Positions 43,205 to 53,103 of a stretch of 64,000 bases of DNA are shown here, piece after piece. A program made the position numbers and the translations under genes. Each line of letters opens with the position of its first letter. The stretch's first letter is position 1. Source of the stretch: Haematospirillum sp. H1815 (GTDB lineage: Bacteria > Pseudomonadota > Alphaproteobacteria > Rhodospirillales > Rhodospirillaceae); contig NZ_JAAVTA010000008.1 of assembly GCF_012102705.1 (NCBI RefSeq), positions 62,001 through 126,000 of the forward strand, written 5' to 3'. The notes beneath the pieces were generated by a model. That model was not told where the DNA came from. It did not search any database and was given only the letters and a program-made list of their open reading frames with translations.

Positions 43205-44227
43205 ATGCACACAACACGCCCCCTCGCCCTGACAATGGGAGACCCTGCAGGAATCGGGGGGGATATTACCTTGAAAGCGTGGCTTGGGCGGAAACAGAAT
43301 CCGGTGCCTGCCTTTGTAGCCCTTGATGATCCCGGGCGCCTGCAAGAACTAGCCTACAGGCTGGGACTGCATGTACCACTCGTAACGGTCAGCACACCGC
43401 AAGAGGCACAAGCCGTATTTGACCAGACCCTACCCGTGATCCCTGTGCCCCTTGCCAAAAAAGCGGTTCCGGGATACCCGGATCCAGACCATGCCGGTGC
43501 GGTACTGGACTCCATACGTATAGCCGTTCAGATGACGATGGCGGGCAAAACCTGTGCCATGGTTACAAACCCCATCAGCAAGAAGGTGTTACGTGAACAG
43601 GGGTTTGGCTTCCCCGGTCATACCGAGTTCCTGGCTAGCCTGGCTGGCCCTGATACACAAGCCGTCATGATGCTGGCCAACGAGAGCCTGCGGGTTATTC
43701 CCGTTACCATACATATTCCCCTGCGGGATGTTGCAAGCACCTTGACCACAGAGCACATCGTCACATGTGGGCATACCGCTGCACAGTCCCTGCGACAGTA
43801 CTTTGCCATCCCTTCACCCCGGCTTGCCATTACGGGTCTGAACCCTCATGCCGGAGAGGGCGGGATCATGGGAACCGAAGAGCAGGATATTATCGAGCCT
43901 GCTGTTCAGCTCCTACGCCAAGACGGCATTGAAGCATCTGGCCCGCTGCCAGCTGATACCCTGTTTCACGCTGAAGCCAGGCAGCACTATGACGTTGTGC
44001 TGTGCATGTACCATGACCAAGCACTGATCCCACTCAAGGCCCTGGATTTTCATGGCGGGGTCAACGTAACCCTTGGCCTTCCCTTCATTCGTACATCACC
44101 AGATCACGGAACAGCATTTGCGCTGGCCGGGACCGGGAAGGCGCGCGAAACCAGCTTGGTTGCAGCCCTACGCATGGCCTCCGCCATGGCCGGGCGTTCT
44201 CCTGCCTCAGCTGCACATTCATCCTGA
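43205..44227 (+). CDS. pdxA: 4-hydroxythreonine-4-phosphate dehydrogenase
   Basis: NAD-dependent step of DXP-dependent pyridoxal phosphate synthesis. The 340-residue protein shows the N-terminal TMGDPAGIGGDITLKAW, the substrate/metal region FPGHTEFLA, GLNPHAGEGG, and MYHDQALIPLKAL. LPFIRTSPDHGTAFALAG is at the end. The ATG at 43205 gives the family's usual start, but no clear ribosome binding site precedes it. It lies between surA (43 bases) and rsmA (15 bases). Confidence 0.96.
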   Translation: MHTTRPLALTMGDPAGIGGDITLKAWLGRKQNPVPAFVALDDPGRLQELAYRLGLHVPLVTVSTPQEAQAVFDQTLPVIPVPLAKKAVPGYPDPDHAGAVLDSIRIAVQMTMAGKTCAMVTNPISKKVLREQGFGFPGHTEFLASLAGPDTQAVMMLANESLRVIPVTIHIPLRDVASTLTTEHIVTCGHTAAQSLRQYFAIPSPRLAITGLNPHAGEGGIMGTEEQDIIEPAVQLLRQDGIEASGPLPADTLFHAEARQHYDVVLCMYHDQALIPLKALDFHGGVNVTLGLPFIRTSPDHGTAFALAGTGKARETSLVAALRMASAMAGRSPASAAHSS

Positions 44228-44242
44228 AAGTAACCTTGTGCC

Positions 44243-45130
44243 ATGACGCCGTCGCATCCAGATTTCCCGGAACATCCCCTGTTCCCGCTTCCACCTCTAC
44301 GCGAAACCATTGCCGCCCACGGCTTGATGGCACGCAAGAGCTTGGGGCAGAACTTTCTCTTTGATCTCAATCTGACAGGACGCATCGCCCGTAGTGGAGG
44401 TACCTTGGCTGCAGGTACGACCATAGAAATTGGTCCCGGCCCCGGGGGGTTGACCCGCGCCCTGCTGGATAACGGCGCACGCCACGTCATTACCATAGAA
44501 CGTGACCCACGCATGCTGCCGGTCCAGCACGAGATTGCATCCGCCTACCCGGAACGTCTTGAGGTCATACAGGCTGACGCCCTTGCCATACCCGTGCATA
44601 CCCTTGGCGCATCACCGCGGCGCATTGTGGCCAACCTTCCCTATAATGTCGCAACCCCGCTGATTCTTGAATGGCTGAAGCACATTCAGGCCTTTGAATG
44701 TCTGGTGGTCATGCTTCAAAAAGAGGTTGTCAACCGCCTGGCGGCACGACCCCGTACATCAGATTACGGACGCCTGACAATTATTACCCAGTGGCTGTGT
44801 ACTGTTGAACCCTTGTTTGACGTCAATCCCCGGGCTTTTATTCCCCCACCAAAGGTTACATCGACGGTTGTCCGCTTGGTTCCGCGTCCAGCTCCCCTCG
44901 CCCCTTGCCGTTTTGACATGTTAGAGGCCGTCACCGCTGCTGCCTTTAATCAAAGGCGGAAAATGCTGCGATCAAGCCTGAAGGGCCTAGCGTCATACAT
45001 GCCAAGCAGCATGACAACGGAAGACCTGTGCGCCGCCGCCAACATTGTGCCTACAGCACGCGCCGAGGAGCTGGACATTCCCCAGTTCTGCGCCTTGGCG
45101 AACAGCCTGAACCCCAGCCACACGCCATAA
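44243..45130 (+). CDS. rsmA: 16S rRNA (adenine1518/1519-N6)-dimethyltransferase
   Basis: Dimethylates two adjacent adenines at the 3' end of 16S rRNA during 30S maturation. The 295-residue protein has KSLGQNFLFDLNL near residue 32, SAM motif I IEIGPGPGGLTRALL, and the catalytic NLPYNVATPL. FIPPPKVTSTVVRL and FNQRRKMLRSSL follow. It is the last gene of lptF-lptD-surA-pdxA-rsmA and converges with gmk 10 bases further on. Confidence 0.97.
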   Translation: MTPSHPDFPEHPLFPLPPLRETIAAHGLMARKSLGQNFLFDLNLTGRIARSGGTLAAGTTIEIGPGPGGLTRALLDNGARHVITIERDPRMLPVQHEIASAYPERLEVIQADALAIPVHTLGASPRRIVANLPYNVATPLILEWLKHIQAFECLVVMLQKEVVNRLAARPRTSDYGRLTIITQWLCTVEPLFDVNPRAFIPPPKVTSTVVRLVPRPAPLAPCRFDMLEAVTAAAFNQRRKMLRSSLKGLASYMPSSMTTEDLCAAANIVPTARAEELDIPQFCALANSLNPSHTP

Positions 45131-45140
45131 ACGCCGCAGG

Positions 45141-45788
45141 TTATAAACCGCGCAGAGCGGCCACAAAGGTTTCCATTCCTCGCTGGCGAGACCGTTTCAG
45201 GCGCTCTGCCTCAAGGATGGAATGCACAGCGCGGATGCTTGCGTCAAGATCGGTATTAACCAGAACGTAGTCATATTCCGCCCAGTGCTCCATCTCGCTG
45301 CTGGCTTTGGCCATTCTTTTGCGGACAACCTCGTCTGGATCCTGAGCTCGCCCACGCAGGCGGCGCTCGAGCTCGGACAGCGATGGTGGCAGAATGAAGA
45401 TGCGCACAACATCATCAGCTGCTTTTTCCGTCAGTTGGCGCGCACCCTGCCAATCAATATCAAACAGCACATCCTTCCCTGCAGCCAACGCTTTTTCGAC
45501 AGGCTCCCGCGGTGTGCCATAGTGATTGTCAAAGACTTGAGCGTGCTCCAGGAAACTGCCGGCAGCAACCATAGCCTCAACATCGGCATGTGTCCGGAAG
45601 TGATAGTGCACTCCGTCAATTTCACCAGGGCGCGGGGAACGGGTTGTCACGGACACAGAAAGCTCAAGGCCACTCTCCTGCTCCAGGATTGCCTGCGCAA
45701 TTGTGGACTTCCCTGCACCAGAGGGGGACGACAGGATCAACATCAAACCACGCCGGGACACGTGAGGCATATCAGGGGCAAACGTCAT
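45141..45788 (-). CDS. gmk: Guanylate kinase
   Basis: Phosphorylates GMP to GDP. The 215-residue protein has the P-loop SSPSGAGKST at about 20-29, the GMP-binding VTTRSPRPGEIDGVHYHF, GTPREPVEKAL and ILPPSLSELERRLRGR. The start is the ATG at 45788; the frame to 45827 has no ribosome binding site and runs into the gap after yicC. It follows yicC by 42 bases, a common pairing. Confidence 0.97.
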   Translation of the reverse strand: MTFAPDMPHVSRRGLMLILSSPSGAGKSTIAQAILEQESGLELSVSVTTRSPRPGEIDGVHYHFRTHADVEAMVAAGSFLEHAQVFDNHYGTPREPVEKALAAGKDVLFDIDWQGARQLTEKAADDVVRIFILPPSLSELERRLRGRAQDPDEVVRKRMAKASSEMEHWAEYDYVLVNTDLDASIRAVHSILEAERLKRSRQRGMETFVAALRGL

Positions 45789-45830
45789 GAGATTTCCGCT
45801 GTATTGAAGAAAGGACACACCAAACAAAGG

Positions 45831-46730
45831 TTATTCAATATTCTGTACCTGCTCGCGCAGCTGGTCGATCACTGTTTTAAGAGCAAGGCCCAGCCGGGTC
45901 AGGTCCGCATCCTGGGACTTTGAACATAACGTGTTGGCCTCGCGATTGAATTCCTGACATAGAAAATCAAGACGACGCCCACAAACACCACCTGTTTCCA
46001 GAAGTTGCCGAGCCTGGGCAACATGGGCCAACAGACGATCCAGCTCCTCACGGATATCCAGACGTGTTGCAATCAAGGCCAGTTCCTGAGCCAAGCGTTC
46101 TTCAGGAACAGGAACCTTGCTGTCAAGCAACACAGCAAGCTGTTGTTCCAGACGACGACGGACAGACCCGGGACGGGCAGAAGCTGTCTCCCCGGCCTGC
46201 TGGATCAAGGACTCCAGACTGGCAAGATGTCCCTGCAGAACCGTGTACAAACGTGATCCCTCCTCACAGCGCACGGCAACCAAGCCCCCAAGCGCCTTGG
46301 ATAGGGTCTCAAGGACCGCTGCAACAAGATCAGGTGTCTGGAAATGCTCCCCTGCTTCAGAAGGCTCGGCGTTCTCTTCGATAACACCACGAACCCGCAG
46401 CAGACCATCAAGACGCGGCTGCCCCACAGACGATGGCAGATCTTTAGCCAAGGCGATCAATGTTGCCAGCCACTCACGATTGATGGTCAGCCCTGAGGCA
46501 GAACGGGAGCTGTCATTCAACGACAATGACAAGGCGATGCTTCCACGCGACAGGCATTTCTGGGCCAGATCACGGGCTGGTGCTTCTATACTGTCCCAAC
46601 CTTGGGGCCACCGTATCCGGATATCCAGCCCCTTTCCATTTACACTGCGTGCTTCCCAGACCCAAGACAGGGCACGGCCCTGATCCTGTCCCTGTGCGCT
46701 GGAAAATCCGGTCATACTGGTGATACCCAC
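45831..46730 (-). CDS. yicC: YicC-family endoribonuclease-like protein
   Basis: A 299-residue protein with the YicC N-terminal MTGF motif (ITSMTGFSSAQG), EARSVNGKGLDIRIRWP, and the C-terminal DUF1732 part RRLDFLCQEFNREANTLCSKSQD. The family includes RNases acting on small RNAs in E. coli. The start is GTG at 46730 with GAGGAAG upstream, giving the usual spacing to MTGF; an ATG at 46715 is possible. Co-transcribed with gmk. Confidence 0.94.
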   Translation of the reverse strand: MGITSMTGFSSAQGQDQGRALSWVWEARSVNGKGLDIRIRWPQGWDSIEAPARDLAQKCLSRGSIALSLSLNDSSRSASGLTINREWLATLIALAKDLPSSVGQPRLDGLLRVRGVIEENAEPSEAGEHFQTPDLVAAVLETLSKALGGLVAVRCEEGSRLYTVLQGHLASLESLIQQAGETASARPGSVRRRLEQQLAVLLDSKVPVPEERLAQELALIATRLDIREELDRLLAHVAQARQLLETGGVCGRRLDFLCQEFNREANTLCSKSQDADLTRLGLALKTVIDQLREQVQNIE

Positions 46731-46887
46731 GAATGCTTCCTCTTTCCCCGGACTGTTGGATGGGACGGTTTATTCCACGACACGGCTCCATACACAACGG
46801 TTGACAATACTTTCACCGCTTTCACGACCGAATAAAACAAGGCATGCTTCGCAGCATATACCAAACACGCTTCCACACGATGGTTAC

Positions 46888-47670
46888 ATGCCCGATAACA
46901 GTACTCTGACCGATAGACTGATACCAACACTGTCACCTGCCATACCGGGTCTTGCCTGCTTTGCCTCTGTTTCATCGGTACAGGCATACTGGCCTCGTGG
47001 CTATGAAGGGCTGTCTACAACAGAACAGGACTCCGTCAGCCGTATGATCCGGGCAGAGGACAGGGCGCAACGCGCCGCTGCCCATATCCTCAAACGCAGG
47101 GTACTGGGGCACATCCTCGGCGTATCCCCCGAATGTCTTGAGTTTGATCAAGACAGGAACGGCAGGCCTTTCCTGCGTCACCCTGAAAGCACACTGGATT
47201 TCAACATCAGCCACGCCGGGAACTGGGTTGCCTTGTCCGTTATTTCCTGCCGCGCCCAGGCATGCGGCACAGGCGTGGATGTAGAAGCCCAGCGTCCTCA
47301 GCTGGACTGGACGTCATTATCAGAGGATTTTCTGTCCCCTGCGGAAATCCGGATTATGAACGAACTTGATTACGATCAGGGCCGTCTTTTTGCCCTGTCC
47401 CGCTGGAGCATGAAAGAAGCCATTGTGAAAGCAACCGGTGAAGGGCTTGGGGCCACCCTGAGTACGATAACGCCAACCGTTCATGCCGACGGCACATTCC
47501 ACTGTAATAACCTGAATGGATATACCATTGCCTGCGATGGTCATCATGTTATGGGAGCAGCTGTTTTTCCGGACACAGTAAGAGCACAGGTTATAAGACT
47601 GGACAGCACGGGATGGGGGCAGGCAACTCCCGTAACCCAACCGCACAATAGCTCTGTAAGCCATGACTAA
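46888..47670 (+). CDS. 4'-phosphopantetheinyl transferase superfamily protein
   Basis: Transfers phosphopantetheine from CoA to a carrier-protein serine. The 260-residue protein is of the Sfp/AcpT size class. It has magnesium and catalytic motifs GVDVE (129-133) and WSMKEAIVKATGEGL (173-187), and upstream the FNISHAGNWVALSV block. Whether its target is a fatty-acid ACP or a secondary-metabolite carrier cannot be told; no PKS or NRPS is in the window. The ribosome binding site is weak. It overlaps the following SDR gene by eight bases. Confidence 0.9.
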   Translation: MPDNSTLTDRLIPTLSPAIPGLACFASVSSVQAYWPRGYEGLSTTEQDSVSRMIRAEDRAQRAAAHILKRRVLGHILGVSPECLEFDQDRNGRPFLRHPESTLDFNISHAGNWVALSVISCRAQACGTGVDVEAQRPQLDWTSLSEDFLSPAEIRIMNELDYDQGRLFALSRWSMKEAIVKATGEGLGATLSTITPTVHADGTFHCNNLNGYTIACDGHHVMGAAVFPDTVRAQVIRLDSTGWGQATPVTQPHNSSVSHD

Positions 47671-48418
47671 GACAGCAAACAACCCGCATACGCTGATAAC
47701 GGGAGCCTCTTCCGGTATCGGCCAAGCCTTGGCCCTGGCCTATGCACAGCAGGGGCATGATCTGACCCTGACCGGTCGCAATCCAGAACGCCTGGAAGAA
47801 ACGGCTACCATCTGCCAGTCCACGGGTGCATCCGTGCATACCAGTCTGACGGATGTAACAGATTGCGACGGTATGAAAGCGCTGATACAGGAGGCCGATG
47901 ACAAAATTCCCTTGAGTCTTGTCATTGCCAATGCCGGCATTGGGGAAACATCATCACCACAGACCGTATTCGCCACCAATATCACCGGGGTTATGAACAC
48001 GATCATACCTGCCTTGGACGTGATGAAACCACGCAGAAACGGGCAAATCGCGCTTATGGCCTCTGCAGCGGGTTTCCGGGGTTTGCCGTCAGCACCGGCC
48101 TATTGCGCCAGCAAGGCCTGTATAAAAGTTTGGGGCGAAGGCCTGCGCGGGGCACTGGCCACAGAGAATATAAGGGTTTCTGTTGTGTTACCTGGATTTG
48201 TAGAAAGCCGCATCACTGTGGTTAATCCGTTTCCCATGCCCTTTCTGATGCCTGCCGAGAAGGCAGCCCACCATATTGTGCGTGGGCTGGCAAAAAACAA
48301 GGGGCGGATCAGCTTCCCATGGCCTGTCATCCTGACCTCATGGCTTCTGGCAACCCTTCCCGATCCGTGGGCGGATCATCTCACCCGCCGCTTTCCACAG
48401 AAACCACGCATGGATTGA
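47663..48418 (+). CDS. Short-chain dehydrogenase/reductase
   Basis: A 251-residue NAD(P)-dependent oxidoreductase. The cofactor motif TGASSGIG is at 13-20, NAG at about 90, and the catalytic serine about 134 with Y147-x3-K151 (YCASK). A hydrophobic stretch near the C-terminus (PWPVILTSWLLATL) is seen in some membrane-associated SDRs. The substrate is unknown. Its start lies inside the end of the phosphopantetheinyl transferase gene, so the two are probably co-expressed. Converges with the GGDEF/EAL gene. Confidence 0.9.
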   Translation: MTKTANNPHTLITGASSGIGQALALAYAQQGHDLTLTGRNPERLEETATICQSTGASVHTSLTDVTDCDGMKALIQEADDKIPLSLVIANAGIGETSSPQTVFATNITGVMNTIIPALDVMKPRRNGQIALMASAAGFRGLPSAPAYCASKACIKVWGEGLRGALATENIRVSVVLPGFVESRITVVNPFPMPFLMPAEKAAHHIVRGLAKNKGRISFPWPVILTSWLLATLPDPWADHLTRRFPQKPRMD

Positions 48419-48437
48419 AAGAGAGAAAGCAGCCTTC

Positions 48438-50882
48438 TCAAGCGGGCCAGGGCATCACCCCATCCGGCACCAGACCGGCCTTGCGGGCAGCAACAAAATC
48501 AGCAAAATCCCTTGGCGGAAGGGGGCGGGCAATCCAGTACCCCTGGAAAGCATCACAGCCCATTTCACGCAGAAGATCGACGTGCTGTGTATGCTCCACA
48601 CCCTCGGCAACAACACCAAAACCAAGGTTACGAGCCAAGGTAATAATGGTGGTGACAATGGCGGCATCACGCCCACTGCCGGACAAGTCACGAACAAATG
48701 TCTGGTCAATCTTGAGGGTATCAATCGGGAAAGTCTTCAACCAGGTCAGCGATGAATAACCCGTTCCGAAATCATCCATCGACAAGGTCACACCAAGATC
48801 CTTCAACTCCCGCAGAATACTGACTGCACGGGATACATCCCCTGTCATGACACTCTCGGTAATTTCTAGGTCAAGGCGTACCGGATCAAGCCCTGTCTCA
48901 TCCAGAATCTGGCGTACACTGGCCACAAACCCCGGGTCCTGAAACTGACGCAGGGATACGTTGACCGATACACTGGGGACACCGATATCGCTGCGAAGCC
49001 AGTTGACCAGCTGCACACAGGCACGGCGCAAAACCCAGCGCCCTATAGGCACGATCAAACCGGTTTCTTCAGCAATGGGCACAAACTCTGCCGGACTCAC
49101 CATACCATGAACCGGATGATGCCAACGGATCAGGGCTTCGGCGCCCCTGATTTTCAAGGTACCAGCATCCACCTTGGGCTGGTAATACAACTCCAGCTCA
49201 CCACGTACAGAGGCCAGCCTGAGGTCATTTTCAAGGCCAGGATGGACACCTGCAGCAGCAGACATGGACGAGTCATAGACCGTATACCGGCGCACAGCGT
49301 GCTTCTTTGAAACCTGCATCGCAACATCTGTGTTGCGCAAGACATCGCCTGCAGTCAGGCCGTCATCAGGAAAAAGAGCAATCCCTATGGATAATTGACA
49401 GAACTGCTCTGTCCCGGCTAACGAAAAAGGTTCCTGCAAAGCATGCAGAATGCGTTCGGCCATCGCAACGCCAGCTTGGACTGTTTCAACCTCGGGCATC
49501 AGAACCAGAAATTCGTCACCACCCAGACGCCCGACACTGTCTTCTGATCCAACACACTGATTGAGACGACGGGACAAAAGCCGCAGCAACTCATCGCCCG
49601 CTGCGTGCCCCCATGCATCATTAATGGTCTTGAATCGATCAAGATCAACCAAAAGGACGCAGCCCTGTTTGCCTTCCCTACATGCTGTCTCCAGTGCAGA
49701 CTCAAGACGCTCCATCAAAAGACGCCGGTTGGGCAGGCGGGTCAGCAGATCATAGTTGGCATGAAAACGAACCCAAGCCTCATCATTCTTCCGCGCTGTT
49801 ACATCTGAAAGACGAATGACAAAGTGGGTAGCCTGCCCATGATCATCATGCACGGCCGAGACAACAGCCTCTGCAGGAAAGGGGTCACCATCACTGTCAC
49901 GGATGAACAACTCACCCGCCCAATGCCCCGAAACACGAACCGTTTCCAGGATACGATCCAGATAGTCAGGGTCGTGCAGCCCCTCGGCGAGCAAACGCAG
50001 GGGCTTTACTTCCACGACATCCCCCGAAAGCCCCGTCATGCATACAAAAGCCGGGTTGGCAGCATGCAACCCCCCGCTCTCATCAAGCAGTACAATGCCT
50101 TCGCGTGTGCTTTCAAAAACACGGACCAACAGGCGCAAACGTTCGTCTGCTTCCTTACAGGCGGTGATATCACGGACTATCGCCTCGTAAAACAATGGCC
50201 CCCCACGATCATCAACCACGCAACTGATCTCCTGCGACACCCAAAGGATTACATGATCCGGGCGTGATACCATCATCTCAAAATCGCGGACATAACCCCG
50301 CTCTTGCGCCAAGGCAAATAACTCTATACCGCATGCAGGATCAACATAGGAAGGAAATGCACCGACAGGCAACGGTGCAATCAGATTTCCACTACCAGGG
50401 TATCCCAGAAGCGCAGCAAGATCCGGACTGACATAAACACAGCGTCCATCAGGCGTAAGGCGATACACGCACCGCGCTGAGGCTCCTGCCCCGGGACAAT
50501 GAGCAGAAGGAAAGAATGCGCTTGAACAAGCAAGATAATCATCTAGCGGCCTGACCCGCCATACATCTGCAAAGACACCATCACCCACGCCTGGTGCGTT
50601 ACGGATGAGGGAAACGTTAACCCTGGTATGGCGTCCATTCTTCGCGAGCAAACCAACCTGGAATCCGGCCTTTTCTCCACGCTCCTTTTCCCTGTCGGGC
50701 AGCTGGATCAGCGAAGACCATGCCTGGCCGCACAAAGCACGCGCAGACAGACCGGACAGAGCCTCCATCGTCGCATTGACCTGCACAACAAAGCCATTCC
50801 GGACAACAACCAAGGCATCAGGAAAAGACCGCACGAAAGAGTCCGGGAGAACGGGTTGCGACGACAGAACGCAGGCGGTCAA
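48438..50882 (-). CDS. PAS-GGDEF-EAL cyclic-di-GMP protein
   Basis: An 814-residue soluble protein with about three PAS-like domains (about 10-115, 130-245, 250-365), a GGDEF domain with intact G454GDEF458, and an EAL domain with E582-A-L584. Phosphodiesterase residues such as DDFGTGYSSLTWL are conserved. Both cyclase and phosphodiesterase motifs are intact, so net activity is unclear. It has no membrane helices. The start is TTG at 50882 behind AGGGGGG at an eight-base spacing; no better ATG is near. Confidence 0.92.
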   Translation of the reverse strand: MTACVLSSQPVLPDSFVRSFPDALVVVRNGFVVQVNATMEALSGLSARALCGQAWSSLIQLPDREKERGEKAGFQVGLLAKNGRHTRVNVSLIRNAPGVGDGVFADVWRVRPLDDYLACSSAFFPSAHCPGAGASARCVYRLTPDGRCVYVSPDLAALLGYPGSGNLIAPLPVGAFPSYVDPACGIELFALAQERGYVRDFEMMVSRPDHVILWVSQEISCVVDDRGGPLFYEAIVRDITACKEADERLRLLVRVFESTREGIVLLDESGGLHAANPAFVCMTGLSGDVVEVKPLRLLAEGLHDPDYLDRILETVRVSGHWAGELFIRDSDGDPFPAEAVVSAVHDDHGQATHFVIRLSDVTARKNDEAWVRFHANYDLLTRLPNRRLLMERLESALETACREGKQGCVLLVDLDRFKTINDAWGHAAGDELLRLLSRRLNQCVGSEDSVGRLGGDEFLVLMPEVETVQAGVAMAERILHALQEPFSLAGTEQFCQLSIGIALFPDDGLTAGDVLRNTDVAMQVSKKHAVRRYTVYDSSMSAAAGVHPGLENDLRLASVRGELELYYQPKVDAGTLKIRGAEALIRWHHPVHGMVSPAEFVPIAEETGLIVPIGRWVLRRACVQLVNWLRSDIGVPSVSVNVSLRQFQDPGFVASVRQILDETGLDPVRLDLEITESVMTGDVSRAVSILRELKDLGVTLSMDDFGTGYSSLTWLKTFPIDTLKIDQTFVRDLSGSGRDAAIVTTIITLARNLGFGVVAEGVEHTQHVDLLREMGCDAFQGYWIARPLPPRDFADFVAARKAGLVPDGVMPWPA

Positions 50883-51026
50883 TCAAGAAACCCCCCTGAC
50901 TGAATGCTTGCATGTGATCGGTTTATCTGGAGACAAGGTAAATACACAATAGGAAAAGAGGAAAAGCAGAGGGAAACAATCCCATACATCAAGCCCCGCA
51001 TAGAACAAAGAGGAGCCCGGAGCGGA

Positions 51027-51227
51027 TCAGTCTCCCTGCCCTACTGCCAAAAGAATCGTCCCAACCATCAGAAGAGCGGCAAGACCAAGACCAATATGCT
51101 GGGCCACGCGCGACACATCCTGAAACCCCACAGCGGAGACAGCCAAGATACCGATAAACGCAAGAAGGCCAACCAAGCCTACAAAGACCACGCCAAGCGT
51201 TTTTCCGGCAACAGAACCGTGGGTCAT
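51027..51227 (-). CDS. 66-residue two-helix membrane protein
   Basis: Two hydrophobic segments (LGVVFVGLVGLLAFIGILAVSAVGF and LGLAALLMVGTILLAV) with a short polar link. I do not recognise the family. GGGAGAG before the ATG at 51227 is a good ribosome binding site; longer in-frame starts upstream lack one. It lies between the DUF2794 gene and the GGDEF/EAL gene, all on the minus strand. Confidence 0.7.
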   Translation of the reverse strand: MTHGSVAGKTLGVVFVGLVGLLAFIGILAVSAVGFQDVSRVAQHIGLGLAALLMVGTILLAVGQGD

Positions 51228-51349
51228 AACACTCTCCCTTACATCCATGACATCGTCAGGATAATACACCCTTGATTTCATCAAAGAACAGAAAAGACAA
51301 GAGGATATGGAAAAATTAGCGCCGCAGACGCATACCAACCCGGCATCCG

Positions 51350-51682
51350 TTACACAGCCGCCGAAATGCGCCTGAAGCACCCCAGAACTTCCGAAAGATT
51401 GCGACTCTGCCGGACCCGCCGACTTTCGTCAAAAAGTGTATACACAACATGGCCCGACACAGCGCGCTTTGTCAGCACACAAACAGGACGTTCGCCGGCA
51501 TAACGACACACGGCAAACCACGCCTGCCCACCATCACTCCCGATGGCATAATCACGCCAGCCTCCCCGTGAAACACAGTCTGCATAAACCCCGAGAAGGG
51601 CACTCATCTCGTCCCGATTGAAGAACACAGCCATACCATGACGGCAGGCGCGATAGCCAGCCAAGGGAACGACCTGGGTCAT
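51350..51682 (-). CDS. DUF2794 protein
   Basis: A 110-residue protein of a small family largely confined to alphaproteobacteria. The pattern VFFNRDEMSALLGVYADCVSRGGWRDYAIGSDGGQAWFAVCRYAGERPVCVLTK is characteristic. Function is unknown. AGGAGG just before the ATG at 51682 fixes the start; the longer frame to 51766 is not needed. Confidence 0.88.
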   Translation of the reverse strand: MTQVVPLAGYRACRHGMAVFFNRDEMSALLGVYADCVSRGGWRDYAIGSDGGQAWFAVCRYAGERPVCVLTKRAVSGHVVYTLFDESRRVRQSRNLSEVLGCFRRISAAV

Positions 51683-51787
51683 AGCGCCTCCTGTACAGGC
51701 AGGACACCGCGCGCCGCCCCGAGCAGGGCCGCAACCGATCGGTCTATTGTCAGGAATCCAGTCCACCGGGTCAACTCTACACAGGAA

Positions 51788-52129
51788 CTACCATGTTCTC
51801 TGCAAACCACCGGGAACATTTCCAACCAGATGGTCATGAGGGTTGGGACTCTGTGTATGGTAACAATCCACCGCACCGATAGAACGATAGCAATACAAAT
51901 CGGGGGTCTCCGGCCTGTTCTCATAGACAGGCTGGCACCAGTGCCCCCCACGCGCTGCACGGGCCGAGGAACAATCCTGACCGGACACCCAACCGCTGAG
52001 GCGATCCAGAGGGGTGCGATCTGTCCCGATGTACCCGAGTCCCACATAGCCGGGCTTTGGCAAAACCTCACATCCCGAGGACATGAGGACAGCCACAACA
52101 GCCAGACAGCGTGGAATCAGGGCATTCAT
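51788..52129 (-). CDS. Small lipoprotein of unknown function
   Basis: A 113-residue protein with a lipoprotein signal peptide (lipobox LMSSGC at about 15-20). The mature part is rich in Gly, Pro and Tyr with four further cysteines (DCSS, HWCQ, YCYR, DCYH), suggesting two disulfides in the periplasm. I do not recognise the family. The start at 52129 has AAGGTG upstream. It is 105 bases upstream of the DUF2794 gene on the same strand. Confidence 0.7.
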   Translation of the reverse strand: MNALIPRCLAVVAVLMSSGCEVLPKPGYVGLGYIGTDRTPLDRLSGWVSGQDCSSARAARGGHWCQPVYENRPETPDLYCYRSIGAVDCYHTQSPNPHDHLVGNVPGGLQRTW

Positions 52130-52350
52130 CCAGGCTACACCTTCCCAAGAGGCCAATTCAGGGATACCAGAAATTCGCTAAAGCAGGCACCATCACGGAT
52201 TGTCACTGCGTGTCCCATGGTCAGGTCACGGTGGTTAAAAAACGCTGAAAAACGCATGAAATGTGCCGAAAGAGGCGATCCGCTCGTTGCTTACAGAGCC
52301 ACCTCGCACTATGTTCGGGGCTCCAAGGTTTCTTGCAAGGACTGATACCC

Positions 52351-53046
52351 GTGGCTGATACACCACTTGACCCACAACAGGCCGCCCTGTTCCGCGAGGT
52401 GGACGACGACCTTCGTCACGAGCAACTGAACCGACTGTGGAAGGCCTATGGCCCCACAGTTGTTGCCACGGCTGTGGCACTGGTGCTTGCTGTTGCCGGC
52501 TGGCAGGGGTGGATGGCCTGGCAAACGTCTTCCCGGGCAAAGGAAGCAATAGCGTTTGAAGCCGCCCTGTCACAGGGCGTTGGCACAAATCATGAAGCAA
52601 CGGCACAGGCGTTGAGAGAGTTTGCTTCAGGCGCATCAAAGGGAAATCGTGATCTTGCGGTCATGAAAGCCGCCGCCCTGCTGGCGCAGGCAGGCAAAGT
52701 GACCGAGGCTACAGCCCTGTGGAAAGAATTGCGTGACACGAGCAATGCCGACCCGATCTTCCGTGACCTTGCCCGCCTTCTTGTTGTACAGCACGGAATG
52801 AATCAGCCCGGAGCCGACCTGTCCGCCCTTGATGCAGAACTTGCGTCACTTCTTGGTCCGTCAACCCGCTTTCGTTATCTGGCCGGCGAACTGCGCGGGC
52901 TGATTGCCTTGCAGCAAAACCGCCGCGATGATGCGGTCACACTCTTTACGGACTTGGCTGCTGACCGCAGTACCCCTTACGGGATTCGGGCCCGCTTGCG
53001 CGAGGTTCTGATGTCTTTGGGAGCGACAGTCCCTGACGCCCCCTGA
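52351..53046 (+). CDS. YfgM-like TPR_21 membrane protein
   Basis: A 231-residue protein. It has a cytoplasmic N-terminus, one membrane helix (about 35-55, VVATAVALVLAVAGWQGW), then a periplasmic helical TPR-like domain with LLVVQHG and GLIALQQNRRDDAVTLFTDLA. YfgM in E. coli associates with the SecYEG-PpiD translocon. The start is GTG at 52351 with AAGGA nine bases upstream. Order yfgM-bamB-der matches the conserved cluster. Confidence 0.88.
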   Translation: MADTPLDPQQAALFREVDDDLRHEQLNRLWKAYGPTVVATAVALVLAVAGWQGWMAWQTSSRAKEAIAFEAALSQGVGTNHEATAQALREFASGASKGNRDLAVMKAAALLAQAGKVTEATALWKELRDTSNADPIFRDLARLLVVQHGMNQPGADLSALDAELASLLGPSTRFRYLAGELRGLIALQQNRRDDAVTLFTDLAADRSTPYGIRARLREVLMSLGATVPDAP

Positions 53047-53103
53047 CACATGCACCCTTATTGCTGTCCTGAGTTATTGAGCCCCCCGGGAGACCTTATC
53101 TTC